Below are positions 1 to 5,698 of a DNA stretch of 10,000 nucleotides, piece after piece; positions within the stretch are counted from its first letter, which is position 1; the number at the start of each line of letters is the position of its first letter. The stretch covers positions 100,001 to 110,000 of the forward strand of contig CAJNDS010002441.1 of assembly GCA_905221605.1 (NCBI GenBank). The letters run 5' to 3'. A model generated the notes under the pieces. It was not told the DNA's origin. It worked only from the letters and a program-made list of their open reading frames with translations, and did no database searches. This DNA comes from Symbiodinium natans (Eukaryota; Sar; Dinophyceae; Suessiales; Symbiodiniaceae). The translations under genes were made by a program, and so were the position numbers.

Positions 1-56
1 AAACCCTAAAAGGGAACATCTCCTGTCCCCCGAACCCTAAACCCGATGCTCGGCAG

Positions 57-110
57 ATTGTGGAGCTCATGACGCAGTACAAGATCCTGGGCCAGCAGCA
101 GGCTACCGGG
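57..110 (+). CDS. Predicted internal exon, gene of unknown function
   Basis: The island reads IVELMTQYKILGQQQATG in one frame, with G or C at nearly every third position; one other frame has a stop. It follows an AG acceptor (CGGCAG at 51-56) and a short CCCTAAACCC tract, and ends exactly where a telomere-like run begins, GTTTGGGGTTTAGGG at 111. Both ends are in phase 0. The open frame extends upstream to about 45 (codons for DARQ), so the acceptor could lie slightly earlier. I do not recognise the family; the peptide looks helical and ends in a short glutamine run. Strand, codon bias and the sharp switch from unique to repeat sequence support an exon, but there is no transcript evidence. Confidence 0.5.
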
Positions 111-118
111 GTTTGGGG

Positions 119-173
119 TTTAGGGTTTAGGGTTTAGGGTTTAGGGTTTAGGGTTTAGGGTTTAGGGTTTAGG
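119..173 (+). repeat. Interstitial telomeric array (TTTAGGG)n
   Basis: About eight near-perfect TTTAGGG units start just inside the predicted donor at 111. Degenerate units (CTTCAGGG, TTTACGG, CTTTAGGG) continue to about 210. Confidence 0.95.
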
Positions 174-269
174 CTTCAGGGTTTACGGTTCAGGCTTTAG
201 GGCTTAGGGTTTTCGGTTTGGTCATGGAGGAATTGGGGTCTAGGATTTTGGGCTTAGTGTGTAACGGTA

Positions 270-283
270 CCCCCCCCCCCCCC
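270..283 (+). repeat. Poly-C tract
   Basis: Fourteen consecutive C residues follow GGTA and precede AAGCCCCAAA, in intron-like sequence between two telomeric arrays. Confidence 0.95.
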
Positions 284-320
284 AAGCCCCAAACTGAGAG
301 CCGCCGAAGACTGTCATGCT

Positions 321-360
321 AAACCCTAAACCCTAAACCCTAAACCCTAAACCCTAAACC
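321..360 (-). repeat. Interstitial telomeric array (CCCTAAA)n
   Basis: Five to six perfect units, inverted relative to the array at 119-173. The pair could form the stem of a hairpin within the predicted first intron. Confidence 0.95.
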
Positions 361-370
361 TCGAACCCAG

Positions 371-453
371 GTTCCGCAAGTTTTGATGATTTTGTTTACG
401 TGCTTTCCTTTCCCAAAGTCCCAAAGCCTTTGGGTCCATGTACCTGTACAGTC
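371..453 (+). CDS. Possible exon between inverted telomeric arrays
   Basis: The layout matches the better exons: a CCCTAAA array, an acceptor CGAACCCAG at 362-370, unique sequence, then a donor made by GTTTAGGG at 454. Two frames are open. Frame 0 begins VPQVLMILFTCFPF and leaves two bases; another begins SASFDDFVYVLSFPKVP. Third-position G/C is low in both, unlike the strong exons. In frame 0 it joins in phase to 527-554, and the two together are a multiple of three (111 nt), which keeps 57-110 and 1121-1176 in the same phase. It could equally be intron spacer or a decayed exon. Confidence 0.25.
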
Positions 454-454
454 G

Positions 455-497
455 TTTAGGGTTTAGGGTTTAGGGTTTAGGGTTTAGGGTTTAGGGT
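455..497 (+). repeat. Interstitial telomeric array (TTTAGGG)n
   Basis: Six TTTAGGG units, ending in GGGTCTAG. The preceding G makes the possible donor GTTTAGGG. Confidence 0.95.
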
Positions 498-526
498 CTA
501 GTATACTCCGGTCCTATACCAAACAG

Positions 527-554
527 CAGCCCAAAGGACCGAAGACTCTATGGG
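527..554 (+). CDS. Possible micro-exon
   Basis: Twenty-eight nucleotides follow a NAGNAG acceptor (AAACAGCAG at 521-529) and end at GTTTACGATG at 555. In the frame left by 371-453 it reads SPKDRRLYG and ends in phase 0. The donor start GTTTACGATG is also the beginning of the dispersed element seen at 631, 3446 and 6651. It is too short to call alone and rests on phase and on the shared donor motif. Confidence 0.22.
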
Positions 555-564
555 GTTTACGATG

Positions 565-635
565 TAGGGTTTAGGGTTTAGGGTTTAGGGTTTAGGGTTT
601 AGGGTTTAGGGTTTAGGGTTTAGGGTTTAGGGTTT
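565..635 (+). repeat. Interstitial telomeric array flanked by GGTTTACGAT
   Basis: About ten TTTAGGG units lie between two copies of GGTTTACGAT (554-563 and 631-640). Either the array was inserted into, or expanded inside, the dispersed element, or the flanks are a target duplication. Confidence 0.9.
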
Positions 636-735
636 ACGATAAAAAGGGGTGCCTTGTTGGGGTCCTTTTGACAAGGGGATCCTAGTATTTGGGAGTCTCT
701 ATTTGGGGGTCCCTTCTTAGCTTAGTCCCCCATAT
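631..735 (+). repeat. Dispersed repeat of about 105 bp, copy 1
   Basis: It aligns by eye with 3446-3550 and 6651-6752. The shared order is GGTTTACGAT, AGGGGTRCC, TTGGGGTCC, AAGGGGATCC, TTTGGGAGTCT, then GGGGTCCCTTC, a ladder of G-runs spaced about 15 to 20 nt apart. It has no open frame and was found only by comparison within this window. Confidence 0.75.
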
Positions 736-987
736 GGGCACACGGACCCTTAGTCGACTCGTCGCCAACTGCGAGCTCTCTTAGGGGTGAAGATGTTCAC
801 GTAGCAGCGCGGGTGCGCACAAAGGTCTCGGAGTTCTCGTTGGGTGAAAGGCCGAGAAAGGGTAAGGAGATGTTTAGGCATTGGGTTTAGGGTTTAGTCA
901 GCAAGCATGGCAGGACCATGCTGACACAAGATCTTCGGTATCTAAACACAGAAGGGAGCAAAGATGCTTGGAGAGCCCTGAATCTCT
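736..987. other. Intron-like sequence, with one weak exon candidate
   Basis: This is unique sequence between the dispersed repeat and the next C-rich array. Apart from the candidate at 805-861 and a single TTTAGGGTTTAG at 885-896, I see no structured feature. Confidence 0.5.
805..861 (+). CDS. Weak exon candidate
   Basis: A 57-nt stretch lies between GTTCACGTAG and the donor-like GTAAGG at 862. One frame reads ARVRTKVSEFSLGERPRK with good third-position G/C but does not match the phase of its neighbours. The phase-matching frame is rich in arginine and serine and less convincing. Because 57 is a multiple of three, the rest of the chain holds with or without it. Confidence 0.22.
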
Positions 988-1066
988 AAAGCCCTAAACC
1001 CTAAATCCCTCAACCTAACCCCTAAACCCTAAACCCTAAACCCTAAACCCTAAACCCTAAACCCTG
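988..1066 (-). repeat. Telomeric array CCCTAAA, degenerate at left
   Basis: About seven perfect units follow imperfect ones (CCCTAAATCCCTCAACCTAACC). It lies 55 nt before the acceptor of exon 1121-1176. Confidence 0.93.
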
Positions 1067-1120
1067 AAATGCACTTCTCCATCCTCCAGCCTTAGCCTCC
1101 AGCCTAGCACCCTGAGCCAG

Positions 1121-1176
1121 TTGCACACCTCCTTCGTCTCCGATCTCATGGACCGCTCAGACGCACGGCAGCAGAG
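1121..1176 (+). CDS. Predicted internal exon, gene of unknown function
   Basis: The acceptor CCCTGAGCCAG ends at 1120, preceded by a C/T-rich tract and a CCCTAAA array. The exon reads LHTSFVSDLMDRSDARQQ and leaves AG before the donor GTTTTTTAGG at 1177. Fifteen of 18 codons end in G or C. The leftover AG plus the first A of exon 1811-1855 makes an arginine codon, so the two join in phase. The predicted peptide is charged and helical (SDLMDRSDARQQ); family unknown. This is among the more convincing islands because the AG and GT sites, codon bias and phase all agree. Confidence 0.52.
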
Positions 1177-1810
1177 GTTTTTTAGGTTAAGGGTTCAGGG
1201 CTTAGGGCTTAAGATGTATAGGATCTGGAAACTTATGTCTGCCGTGTTTTTTTGCTTACTATATATACTCCTAAGAAGTAGCTGAGATGTTGTTTCTTCC
1301 AGGGTTGAAAGACAATTACTTTGAGTTTGTAGGGTCCAAGGTTTAGTTGGATGTGTTCCGTGAGCGTTGCAAGTCATGGTTCAGGACTTCCTGCAGTTGG
1401 GTGGGGGGTCCGCTGAGGGAGTCGCAGGTGATCTTCTGGGCAGGCACCAGGGGCAAATGCATGTGGACGTTCCTGGTGGAAAGCGTGCACAAACACATAA
1501 TCATAACCTCCAGGGCAGCGAGTCAGACAACTGACAAGTGAGCCACCAGCCCACAACGCTATCAATGGGCACGTCGTGGCAGTTGTGGAAAGATGTCTAG
1601 GCCATGAACCGGCAGAGTCCCCGCCCTCCCCTCCCCCCCTGACCCCTTGCCCGCCCTGCCCACCCTGCCCCTCCCTGCCCCAACCCTCAAGCCCCACAGC
1701 TCGTGGGTTGTTTAGGGTATGTAAGGGGTATGTAACGGGTCCCCTTTCAAGGGCCCATACTTAGAGACCATGTACCTACGTACCCTAGGACCCTGAACCC
1801 TAAACCCCAG
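1177..1810. other. Predicted intron of 634 nt
   Basis: It begins GTTTTTTAGGTTAAGGGTT, a degraded telomere-like start, and ends AACCCTAAACCCCAG. It contains a 64-codon + strand open stretch (1347-1541, stop TGA) whose part after GTCGCAG (1427) reads VIFWAGTRGKCMWTFLVESV. This is protein-like, but its phase does not fit exon 1121-1176. A pyrimidine tract occupies 1618-1688. Confidence 0.4.
1618..1688 (+). repeat. C/T-rich tract
   Basis: This is almost pure pyrimidine on the + strand, built from CCCTCCC, CTGCCC and CCGCCC words. It creates spurious proline-rich and glycine-rich open frames on the two strands. Confidence 0.85.
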
Positions 1811-1855
1811 AATTGCTTCGGATGTCCTAGAATTCCTTGCCTTAAGACAGAAGAG
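1811..1855 (+). CDS. Predicted small internal exon (45 nt)
   Basis: It follows AACCCTAAACCCCAG and ends at the telomere-like donor GTTTTAGGG at 1856. In the phase set by exon 1121-1176 it reads IASDVLEFLALRQK and again leaves AG. That AG plus the first base of exon 2367-2427 makes a second arginine codon. The junction peptide before exon 2367 is therefore LALRQKR, a natural helical sequence. At 45 nt (a multiple of three) it could be skipped without changing phase. Third-position G/C is moderate. Confidence 0.45.
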
Positions 1856-2366
1856 GTTTTAGGGTTTAAGCCTTCGGGGCCCCTTCGCAGTGAGGGATCA
1901 TGGGGAGGGTTTATAAGTTCAGGGTTCAGGGTTCAGGGTTTAGGGTAAGGCCCAGCCCATGAAGCTTCAATCCTAAAGCCCGTAGCCCCCAGAGGCCCCA
2001 CTTGGAGGTGGTCATGGGCAGCTATAAAAAGATTCCAGTTACCCTAAATAAGGCTTAGGGTGTATGGTATAGCTACCATAATTGTAAGCCTTACTTATAC
2101 CTACCCATGAACCACCAAGTAGCCTGCAATGTCCTGCCCAAGGCCCTGAAGCCCTTCAACTGCCCTAAATGCCTCAACCCAGCAAGGAGCTTCGCCCTAA
2201 GCCCTAAACGCTGAACCCTAAACCCTGAACCCTGAACCCTAAACATCCCGAAACCCTAGCCCTAAACCCGAAACCCTAAACCCGCAACCCTAAACCCAAA
2301 ACCCTAAACCCTAAACCCTAGCCCTAAACCCTAAACCCTACACAAGGAAACGCTTCGACTCACCAG
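1856..2366. other. Predicted intron of 511 nt
   Basis: It starts GTTTTAGGGTTTAAG and ends in a long CCCTAAA array plus CTTCGACTCACCAG. At 1917-1947 there are degenerate G-rich units (TTCAGGG, TTTAGGG). The middle (1948-2192) is unique with no convincing open frame. Confidence 0.42.
2193..2340 (-). repeat. Degenerate CCCTAAA array
   Basis: About 20 units with many variants (CCCTGAA, CCCGAAA, CCCGCAA, CCCTAG), ending 26 nt before the acceptor at 2366. The heterogeneity suggests an old array. Confidence 0.92.
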
Positions 2367-2427
2367 AGCCCTCGAGCTGCTTCTGGCAGAGACGGGGCCT
2401 TACGCGGGCGAGAAGGCGCGCGGAAAG
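2367..2427 (+). CDS. Predicted internal exon, gene of unknown function
   Basis: The acceptor CTTCGACTCACCAG ends at 2366; the donor is AAAG followed by GTTGGGGTTTCGGGTTTAGG at 2428. After one base that completes a codon from the previous exon, it reads ALELLLAETGPYAGEKARGK and ends in phase 0. Sixteen of 20 codons end in G or C. It joins in phase to the exon at 2709. It is flanked on the left by a CCCTAAA array and on the right by TTTAGGG/TTTGGGG units. The peptide is amphipathic and alpha-helical in character; I do not recognise a domain. Confidence 0.55.
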
Positions 2428-2440
2428 GTTGGGGTTTCGG

Positions 2441-2550
2441 GTTTAGGATTTGAGGTTGCGGGTTTAGGGTTTAGGGTTTGGGGTTTAGGGTTTGGGGTTT
2501 GGGGTTTGGGGTTTGGGGTTTAGGGTTTGTGGTTTGGGGTTTGGCGTTTA
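2441..2550 (+). repeat. Mixed TTTAGGG/TTTGGGG array
   Basis: About fifteen units, roughly half TTTGGGG. Variants include TTTGTGG and TTTGGCG. Confidence 0.93.
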
Positions 2551-2582
2551 GGGACCCCCTGCATCCCTCACAGAGTCTCAAA

Positions 2583-2690
2583 CCTAACTAAACCCTAAAC
2601 CCTAGACCCTAAAACCCTATAACCCTAAAACCCTAAAACCCTAAGCCCTAAAACCCTAGACCCTAAACCCTAACCCGGAACCCTAAGCCC
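2583..2690 (-). repeat. CCCTAAA array with 8-nt variants
   Basis: It contains units CCCTAAAA, CCCTATAA and CCCTAGA as well as the canonical heptamer. Confidence 0.92.
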
Positions 2691-2708
2691 AAAGACCCCT
2701 TCATCCAG

Positions 2709-2805
2709 GTGTTGCAGCTGGCCTGGGCAGAGATGCCCGACGCAGCTTGGCTACTGTTTGCTTCAGAAACCCTCAGAAAATATACAACTATCAATCCTTC
2801 TAAGG
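2709..2805 (+). CDS. Predicted internal exon; right boundary uncertain
   Basis: It follows the acceptor CCCTTCATCCAG and begins in phase 0, as exon 2367-2427 requires. It reads VLQLAWAEMPDAAWLLFASE and stays open through a more A/T-rich stretch. Possible donors are GTTTTGGG at 2806 (one base left over) and GTTTTAGGG at 2819 (two left over). An earlier donor near 2760 is also possible, since third-position bias weakens there. The tryptophan-rich, alternating hydrophobic pattern suggests packed helices of a repeat protein, but I cannot name a family. The first 50 nt are the best supported part. Confidence 0.5.
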
Positions 2806-2828
2806 GTTTTGGGTTTAGGTTTTAGGGT

Positions 2829-2897
2829 TTATTCTTCCTTATAAGGGTGACCGAGTTGTGTTTTAGATGTTTTTTGGGTTCTTAGGCAAATAGCAGC
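2829..2897 (+). repeat. Dispersed motif 2, copy A
   Basis: TTCTTCCTTATAAGGG, then GATGTTTTTTGGG, then AGGCAAATAGCAG. The same order recurs at 7831-7919, and its left part at 6090-6115. Here and at 7831 it directly follows a G-rich telomeric run. Confidence 0.6.
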
Positions 2898-2956
2898 TTG
2901 GCCGGAGTGCTTGGCATTGACAGGCTTCCCGGCCTCCTGGGGCGGAGGGTTTTGGA

Positions 2957-3040
2957 TAAACCCCAAACCCCAAACCCAAAACCCTAAACCCTAAACCCTA
3001 AACCCTAAACCCCAAACCCCAAACCCAAAACCCTAAACCC
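2957..3040 (-). repeat. CCCTAAA/CCCCAAA array
   Basis: About eleven units, with CCCCAAA variants at both ends and perfect CCCTAAA in the centre. An AG acceptor (GTGGTGCAG) follows at 3060. Confidence 0.95.
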
Positions 3041-3101
3041 TTTCATGGTTCGTGGTGCAGGCCTTCGGGTTGGTGCTGTTTGGGGTGGGGTAAGGCTTGA
3101 G

Positions 3102-3159
3102 GGGGAGCTGGGGATGTCTGGCTGAGGATGCCAGCTTGGCACACAAGGTCCCAAGGTTG
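3102..3159 (+). CDS. Weak exon candidate
   Basis: A stretch open after one leading base reads GSWGCLAEDASLAHKVPRL and ends in phase 0 at the donor GTGTAGGG (3160), the same donor word as at 8399. The acceptor (GGCTTGAG at 3101) lacks a pyrimidine tract. A tiny alternative exon sits at 3061-3089 between GGTGCAG and GTAAGG. The larger interval 3061-3159 has stops in every frame, so it cannot be one exon. Confidence 0.22.
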
Positions 3160-3162
3160 GTG

Positions 3163-3266
3163 TAGGGTTTAGGGTTTAGGGTTTAGGGTTTAGGGTTTAG
3201 GGTTTAGGGTTTAGGGTTTAGGGTTTAGGGTTTAGGGTTTAGGGTTTAGGGTTTAGGGTTTAGGGG
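3163..3266 (+). repeat. Long perfect TTTAGGG array
   Basis: Fourteen to fifteen uninterrupted units, among the longest perfect runs in the window and probably a recent expansion. Confidence 0.97.
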
Positions 3267-3349
3267 TTTATCCGAGACACGACCCCTCTGAAGCTCCTAA
3301 GCCCAAGACCAACCCTAAGCCCAAAGCCCAAAAGCCCTGAACTCTCCAG

Positions 3350-3439
3350 CCGGTACTTCGTATAGAAAGCTGGACGTCTAGCTTGGAGATGTTTGCCATT
3401 ATCCCCCCTGCCCCGACTACGCTTCAACTCGGGTGCGAA
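3350..3439 (+). CDS. Predicted internal exon (90 nt)
   Basis: The acceptor ACTCTCCAG ends at 3349, after degenerate CCCTAAG/CCCAAAG units. All thirty codons are open, beginning PVLRIESWTSSLEMFAIIPP and ending LGCE. The donor GTGGGGGTTTACGATG at 3440 leads straight into the dispersed repeat at 3446. Both ends are in phase 0. Third-position G/C is only about half, so codon evidence is weaker than for the best exons, but 90 nt without a stop between a good acceptor and a GT is notable. Confidence 0.42.
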
Positions 3440-3445
3440 GTGGGG

Positions 3446-3550
3446 GTTTACGATGTTAGGGGTACCTTATTGGGGTCCTTATGCTAATTAAGGGAATCCT
3501 GCTAATTGGGGGTCTATATTAGGGACCCCTTCTGTTCGTAAGCCCCCAAG
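3446..3550 (+). repeat. Dispersed repeat of about 105 bp, copy 2
   Basis: It begins GGTTTACGATGTTAGGGGTACC and ends CGTAAGCCCCCAAG. It shares the 17-nt word GGGGGTCTATATTAGGG with copy 3 at 6651-6752. It starts 6 nt inside the predicted donor of exon 3350-3439. Confidence 0.8.
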
Positions 3551-3923
3551 CAGGATTTAGGGCTTGCGGTTTCGAGGAAGCCCCTTTAAAACCCAAAGGT
3601 GAAAGCCATGCAGTCAGGCCCTGAACCAGGACCTGAAGTCCTACTGAACCTGCTTCAGGTGATTGTATAGTTGCCCCCACATACCCTTCTGAAACGGTTT
3701 GTCAGGGTTTAGGGCTTCCCTTTGTCGCCATTTCCTCCTTATCGAAGCCTTACTTGTATCAGGTAACTCCCTTCCTGATTTTGTGCCCTGAATCCAAGCC
3801 CCAAGGTCATGGTTAGGGTCAATAGGTGCATTCCCCAACCCGCAGAGGAAAGAAAGAGCCAGCACGACTTATAGAAAAGTCAGTGCAGGCATCCTATACG
3901 CACAACTTTCCCGGCGATAGCCT
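3551..3923. other. Unassigned, intron-like
   Basis: It holds single telomere-like words (3704-3714) and a 74-codon open stretch on the - strand (3641-3865) with no splice context or codon bias I can support. A 41-nt + strand piece between GCAGTCAG and GTGATT (3618-3658) is possible but weak. Nothing else is seen. Confidence 0.4.
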
Positions 3924-3998
3924 AAACCCTGAACCGTAAACCCTAAACCCTAAACCCCAAACCCCAAACCCCAAACCCCAAACCCTAAACCCTAAACC
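3924..3998 (-). repeat. CCCTAAA/CCCCAAA array
   Basis: About ten units; the central four are CCCCAAA. It lies 15 nt before the candidate exon at 4014. Confidence 0.95.
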
Positions 3999-4013
3999 CC
4001 CACACGTGACAAG

Positions 4014-4063
4014 GAGGGCACGGGGCACTTCTTTGCGGTGGCCCTTGGATTTGTGAGGCCTCC
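4014..4063 (+). CDS. Possible exon with a GTGAGT donor
   Basis: After ACACGTGACAAG the frame reads EGTGHFFAVALGFVRP and leaves two bases before GTGAGT at 4064, one of the few conventional donors here. An alternative GTGAGG donor at 4053 would end it in phase 0. With the 4064 donor it joins in phase to 4381-4435. The acceptor has no clear pyrimidine tract, and the downstream flank is a poly-C tract rather than a G-rich array. Confidence 0.33.
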
Positions 4064-4083
4064 GTGAGTTGCTGCAGAATCCA

Positions 4084-4098
4084 CCCCCCCCCCCCCCC
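4084..4098 (+). repeat. Poly-C tract at an array edge
   Basis: Fifteen C residues lead directly into AAACCCTAAA, like the poly-C at 270-283 and the poly-G at 4480-4492. Confidence 0.95.
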
Positions 4099-4159
4099 AA
4101 ACCCTAAACCCTAAACCCTAAACCCTAAACCCTAACCCTAAACCCTAAACCCTAAACCC
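4098..4159 (-). repeat. CCCTAAA array
   Basis: Eight to nine units, including one shortened CCCTAA. Confidence 0.95.
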
Positions 4160-4186
4160 CACCTTAGAAGAGCAAAATGGAGGGGG

Positions 4187-4285
4187 TTTTTCCAAGAATA
4201 CGGGTACCCCTTTGAAACCCCTGGTAGAGAAGAATCCCCTTAAAGGGACCCCCAGAAGGGTTACCCACGTCCTCGGAAAACCCCC
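4187..4285 (-). repeat. Probable inverted copy of the dispersed repeat
   Basis: Read on the - strand, 4228-4266 gives GGGTAACCC, TCTGGGGGTCCC, TTTAAGGGGATTC, matching the order GGGGTACC, TTGGGGTCC, AAGGGGATCC of the + strand copies. The outer parts match poorly. Confidence 0.45.
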
Positions 4286-4286
4286 C

Positions 4287-4327
4287 AAATAACCCTAGGC
4301 CCTAAGCCCTAAACCCTAAACCCTAAA
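4287..4327 (-). repeat. Short CCCTAAA array
   Basis: Five units, the first ones degenerate (CCCTAGG, CCCTAAG). Confidence 0.9.
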
Positions 4328-4380
4328 GTTTCAAAGGTCTAGAGTTTAGAGCTCGACACTGAATCTATGGCCAACTTCAG

Positions 4381-4435
4381 ACAGCCCAATGTAAAGACCA
4401 TCAGCAAAATCTGGGTCAGCTATCACGAGGAAGGG
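4381..4435 (+). CDS. Predicted internal exon
   Basis: The acceptor ATGGCCAACTTCAG ends at 4380. After one base that would complete a proline codon from 4014-4063, it reads QPNVKTISKIWVSYHEEG and ends in phase 0 at GTGCATAAGGGGG (4436). A stop closes one of the other frames. The peptide is well balanced in composition; family unknown. The - strand of the same interval is also open (LVIADPDFADGLYIGLSEVG), so strand is not fully settled; splice sites and phase favour +. Confidence 0.38.
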
Positions 4436-4479
4436 GTGCATAAGGGGGGGGTATAAGGGGTGTATAAAGGTGGTATACA

Positions 4480-4492
4480 GGGGGGGGGGGGG
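4480..4492 (+). repeat. Poly-G tract
   Basis: Thirteen G residues, within a wider purine-rich stretch (4431-4510) made of GGGG blocks separated by TATAA-like spacers. Confidence 0.93.
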
Positions 4493-4537
4493 TGGGGTAG
4501 AAGTGGGGGCGACAGATTTGCGACTTCTGTGTGACAG

Positions 4538-4738
4538 GTTGTCGAGGTGACGCAACACATTCTACATTCCAGAGTACGGGAGATGTTGAGGTCTACAGGG
4601 TTTTGTTTGGGATTCATGGTGTCGGACGGACATTGTTCGGCCTTCGCCCACCAAGAGGCTTGTAAAGGCTGTGCGAGACGTCACGAGAAACCGGCTGCAA
4701 AGGAATTACGGACGTTATGTGCGCTTCTAGAGGCATAG
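4538..4738 (+). CDS. Open stretch of 66 codons; exon or 3'-terminal exon
   Basis: After the acceptor CTTCTGTGTGACAG (ends 4537) the phase-0 frame runs to a TAG at 4736-4738. It begins VVEVTQHILHSRVREML and includes DGHCSAFAHQEACKGCARRH, a cysteine/histidine cluster, then ends LRTLCALLEA. It follows in phase from 4381-4435. If the stop is used, this ends one gene and another must begin to the right; otherwise a donor inside (for example GTGTCGG at 4619 or GTTATG near 4713) splices it on. The Cys/His spacing is suggestive of metal binding but matches no motif I can name. Third-position bias is weak. Confidence 0.35.
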   Translation, partial: VVEVTQHILHSRVREMLRSTGFCLGFMVSDGHCSAFAHQEACKGCARRHEKPAAKELRTLCALLEA

Positions 4739-5186
4739 AGAGAGCCTGAAATCCTGATATGTGTGACGGTGAAGGCTTAGGGCTTACCACCGCCTTAGCC
4801 ATAGAGCACCCAGGACGGGCCATCAGTCAGATACAACCCCTTCGTACAATCAAGCCGGGAGGCACAGCGTCTAGTGTATTAGAGGCCATGTAGGGCCCCC
4901 CAAGCCGCCCTACGCCCCAATCCCCAAACGTAAGTTCCTAAATCGAGCTGCAAAAGGAAGCGGGGTGGAACTGGCTTGTTGCGTATGCGCTGGGCTTATA
5001 GGATCTCCCAAAAATATTTGCCAGGCCGAACACTTCTCAACCATAGAACCCTAAAGCTGTACACACCACATGCTCGGCGAGATGGTTCGTTCACGAGCAA
5101 TCCCAAACCCCGAACATCCCCTTCCAATACGGTTCAGGGTCTGGAATGCCGGCTCCAACTTGAAATCCTGTGAGTCCTTTGAAACC
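4739..5186. other. Unassigned
   Basis: Unique sequence with few telomere words. A 65-codon open stretch (4976-5173) has no codon bias or splice context. I see nothing else supportable. Confidence 0.4.
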
Positions 5187-5232
5187 CTATCTATGAAACC
5201 CTACAAGCCCTAAACCCTATCAACCCTATAAA
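5187..5232 (-). repeat. Degenerate CCCTA-type repeats
   Basis: Irregular units GAAACCCTATCTAT, AAACCCTACAAG, CCCTAAACCCTATCAACCCTATAAACC; heavily decayed. Confidence 0.7.
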
Positions 5233-5266
5233 CCTCGATTCAAGCCACATCTTCCGTGCGCGTCAG

Positions 5267-5354
5267 GAAGGGCGGCGGTGGGCCACGCTTGCTGGCTGCC
5301 TCGGGCTTAGTTCGGCGTTACTTGTGTTGGGACATTTTGGGGAGTTTGGTGGAA
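5267..5354 (+). CDS. Possible exon
   Basis: It follows TTCCGTGCGCGTCAG. Two frames are open. One, after a single leading base, starts KGGGGPRLLAASGLVRRYLC and runs to GTTTTGATTT at 5355. The other, in phase 0, reads EGRRWATLAGCLGLSSALL up to GTGTTGGG at 5324. I cannot choose between them. The left flank is a decayed CCCTA array, and a short TTTAGGG run follows at 5388. Confidence 0.28.
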
Positions 5355-5454
5355 GTTTTGATTTAAAGGATTTCTTGGGCTTTTGGTTTAGGGTTAGGGT
5401 TGTGTAGTGTACTCCTGCAGTTCATACAAAGCAATCAGAAGTCCTTCCGTTCAG

Positions 5455-5502
5455 GTCACCAACCGTCGGCTGATAATCCTCGGGCAGTCGCGGCACGGAG
5501 CG
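5455..5502 (+). CDS. Possible exon with a GTGAGT donor
   Basis: The acceptor AGTCCTTCCGTTCAG has a good pyrimidine tract. The frame reads VTNRRLIILGQSRHGA up to GTGAGTGCC at 5503. The same frame is open leftwards to 5421 (acceptor ACTCCTGCAG) and rightwards to a second donor GTTCCG at 5531. The second donor would leave the one base needed by exon 5599-5696; the stronger GTGAGT would not. Exon boundaries are therefore unresolved although the frame looks coding. Confidence 0.33.
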
Positions 5503-5540
5503 GTGAGTGCCCCAGCGGTTCGGGTTCCAGGTTCCGAAGC

Positions 5541-5573
5541 CCTAAACCCTATACCCTAAACCCTAGATCCTGA
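5541..5573 (-). repeat. Short CCCTAAA array
   Basis: Four units with a CCCTATA and a CCCTAGA variant. Confidence 0.85.
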
Positions 5574-5598
5574 AACGAATTTGGGCTCTGGGATTCAG

Positions 5599-5696
5599 GC
5601 GGCTTCTATGGCGGAGGGGTTATGGCTTGGGAGGAGGACTTTACACGCATGAGGGCTCTTTCATTGCTTGAGGGCTGGTGCTGTCGGCATTTCAGG
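5599..5696 (+). CDS. Predicted internal exon (98 nt)
   Basis: The acceptor TTGGGCTCTGGGATTCAG ends at 5598. After two leading bases the frame is open for 32 codons, starting GFYGGGVMAWEEDFTRMRAL and continuing to HFR. It can end in phase 0 at GTCCTAAGCC (5697), which opens into a CCCTAAA array rather than a G-rich one, so the donor is less typical. Both other frames contain stops. The glycine turn followed by an acidic/basic helix looks protein-like; family unknown. Confidence 0.4.
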
Positions 5697-5698
5697 GT

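Larger units (their letters stand above)
2428..2708 (+). other. Short intron that is mostly one telomeric inverted repeat
   Basis: It begins GTTGGGG and ends CTTCATCCAG. The left 120 nt are TTTAGGG/TTTGGGG units and the right 110 nt are CCCTAAA-type units, with only about 30 nt of unique sequence between (2551-2580). The RNA could fold into a long hairpin bringing donor and acceptor together. This is the clearest example of the intron design in the window. Confidence 0.5.

Noticed and set aside
1428-1541. Possible terminal exon VIFWAGTRGKCMWTFLVESV with a TGA stop
   Set aside because: It has a fair acceptor and protein-like content, but it does not match the phase left by exon 1121-1176 and would end the gene before the well supported exons at 1811-2805.
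1374-1764. Overlapping proline-rich and glycine-rich open frames on both strands
   Set aside because: They result from the C/T-rich tract 1618-1688 and have no supporting splice sites or codon bias.
3618-3658. 41-nt AG to GT interval reading PEPGPEVLLNLLQ
   Set aside because: Low third-position G/C, no array flanks and not required by phase.
3641-3865. 74-codon - strand open frame
   Set aside because: Part of it translates telomere-like words; it has no acceptor or donor context, and the convincing exons are on the + strand.
3894-4100. - strand open frame with repeated GFRVWGLGF-type peptide
   Set aside because: It is a translation of the CCCTAAA/CCCCAAA array and poly-C tract.
4976-5173. 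65-codon + strand open frame
   Set aside because: No codon bias, no splice context and no recognisable domain.
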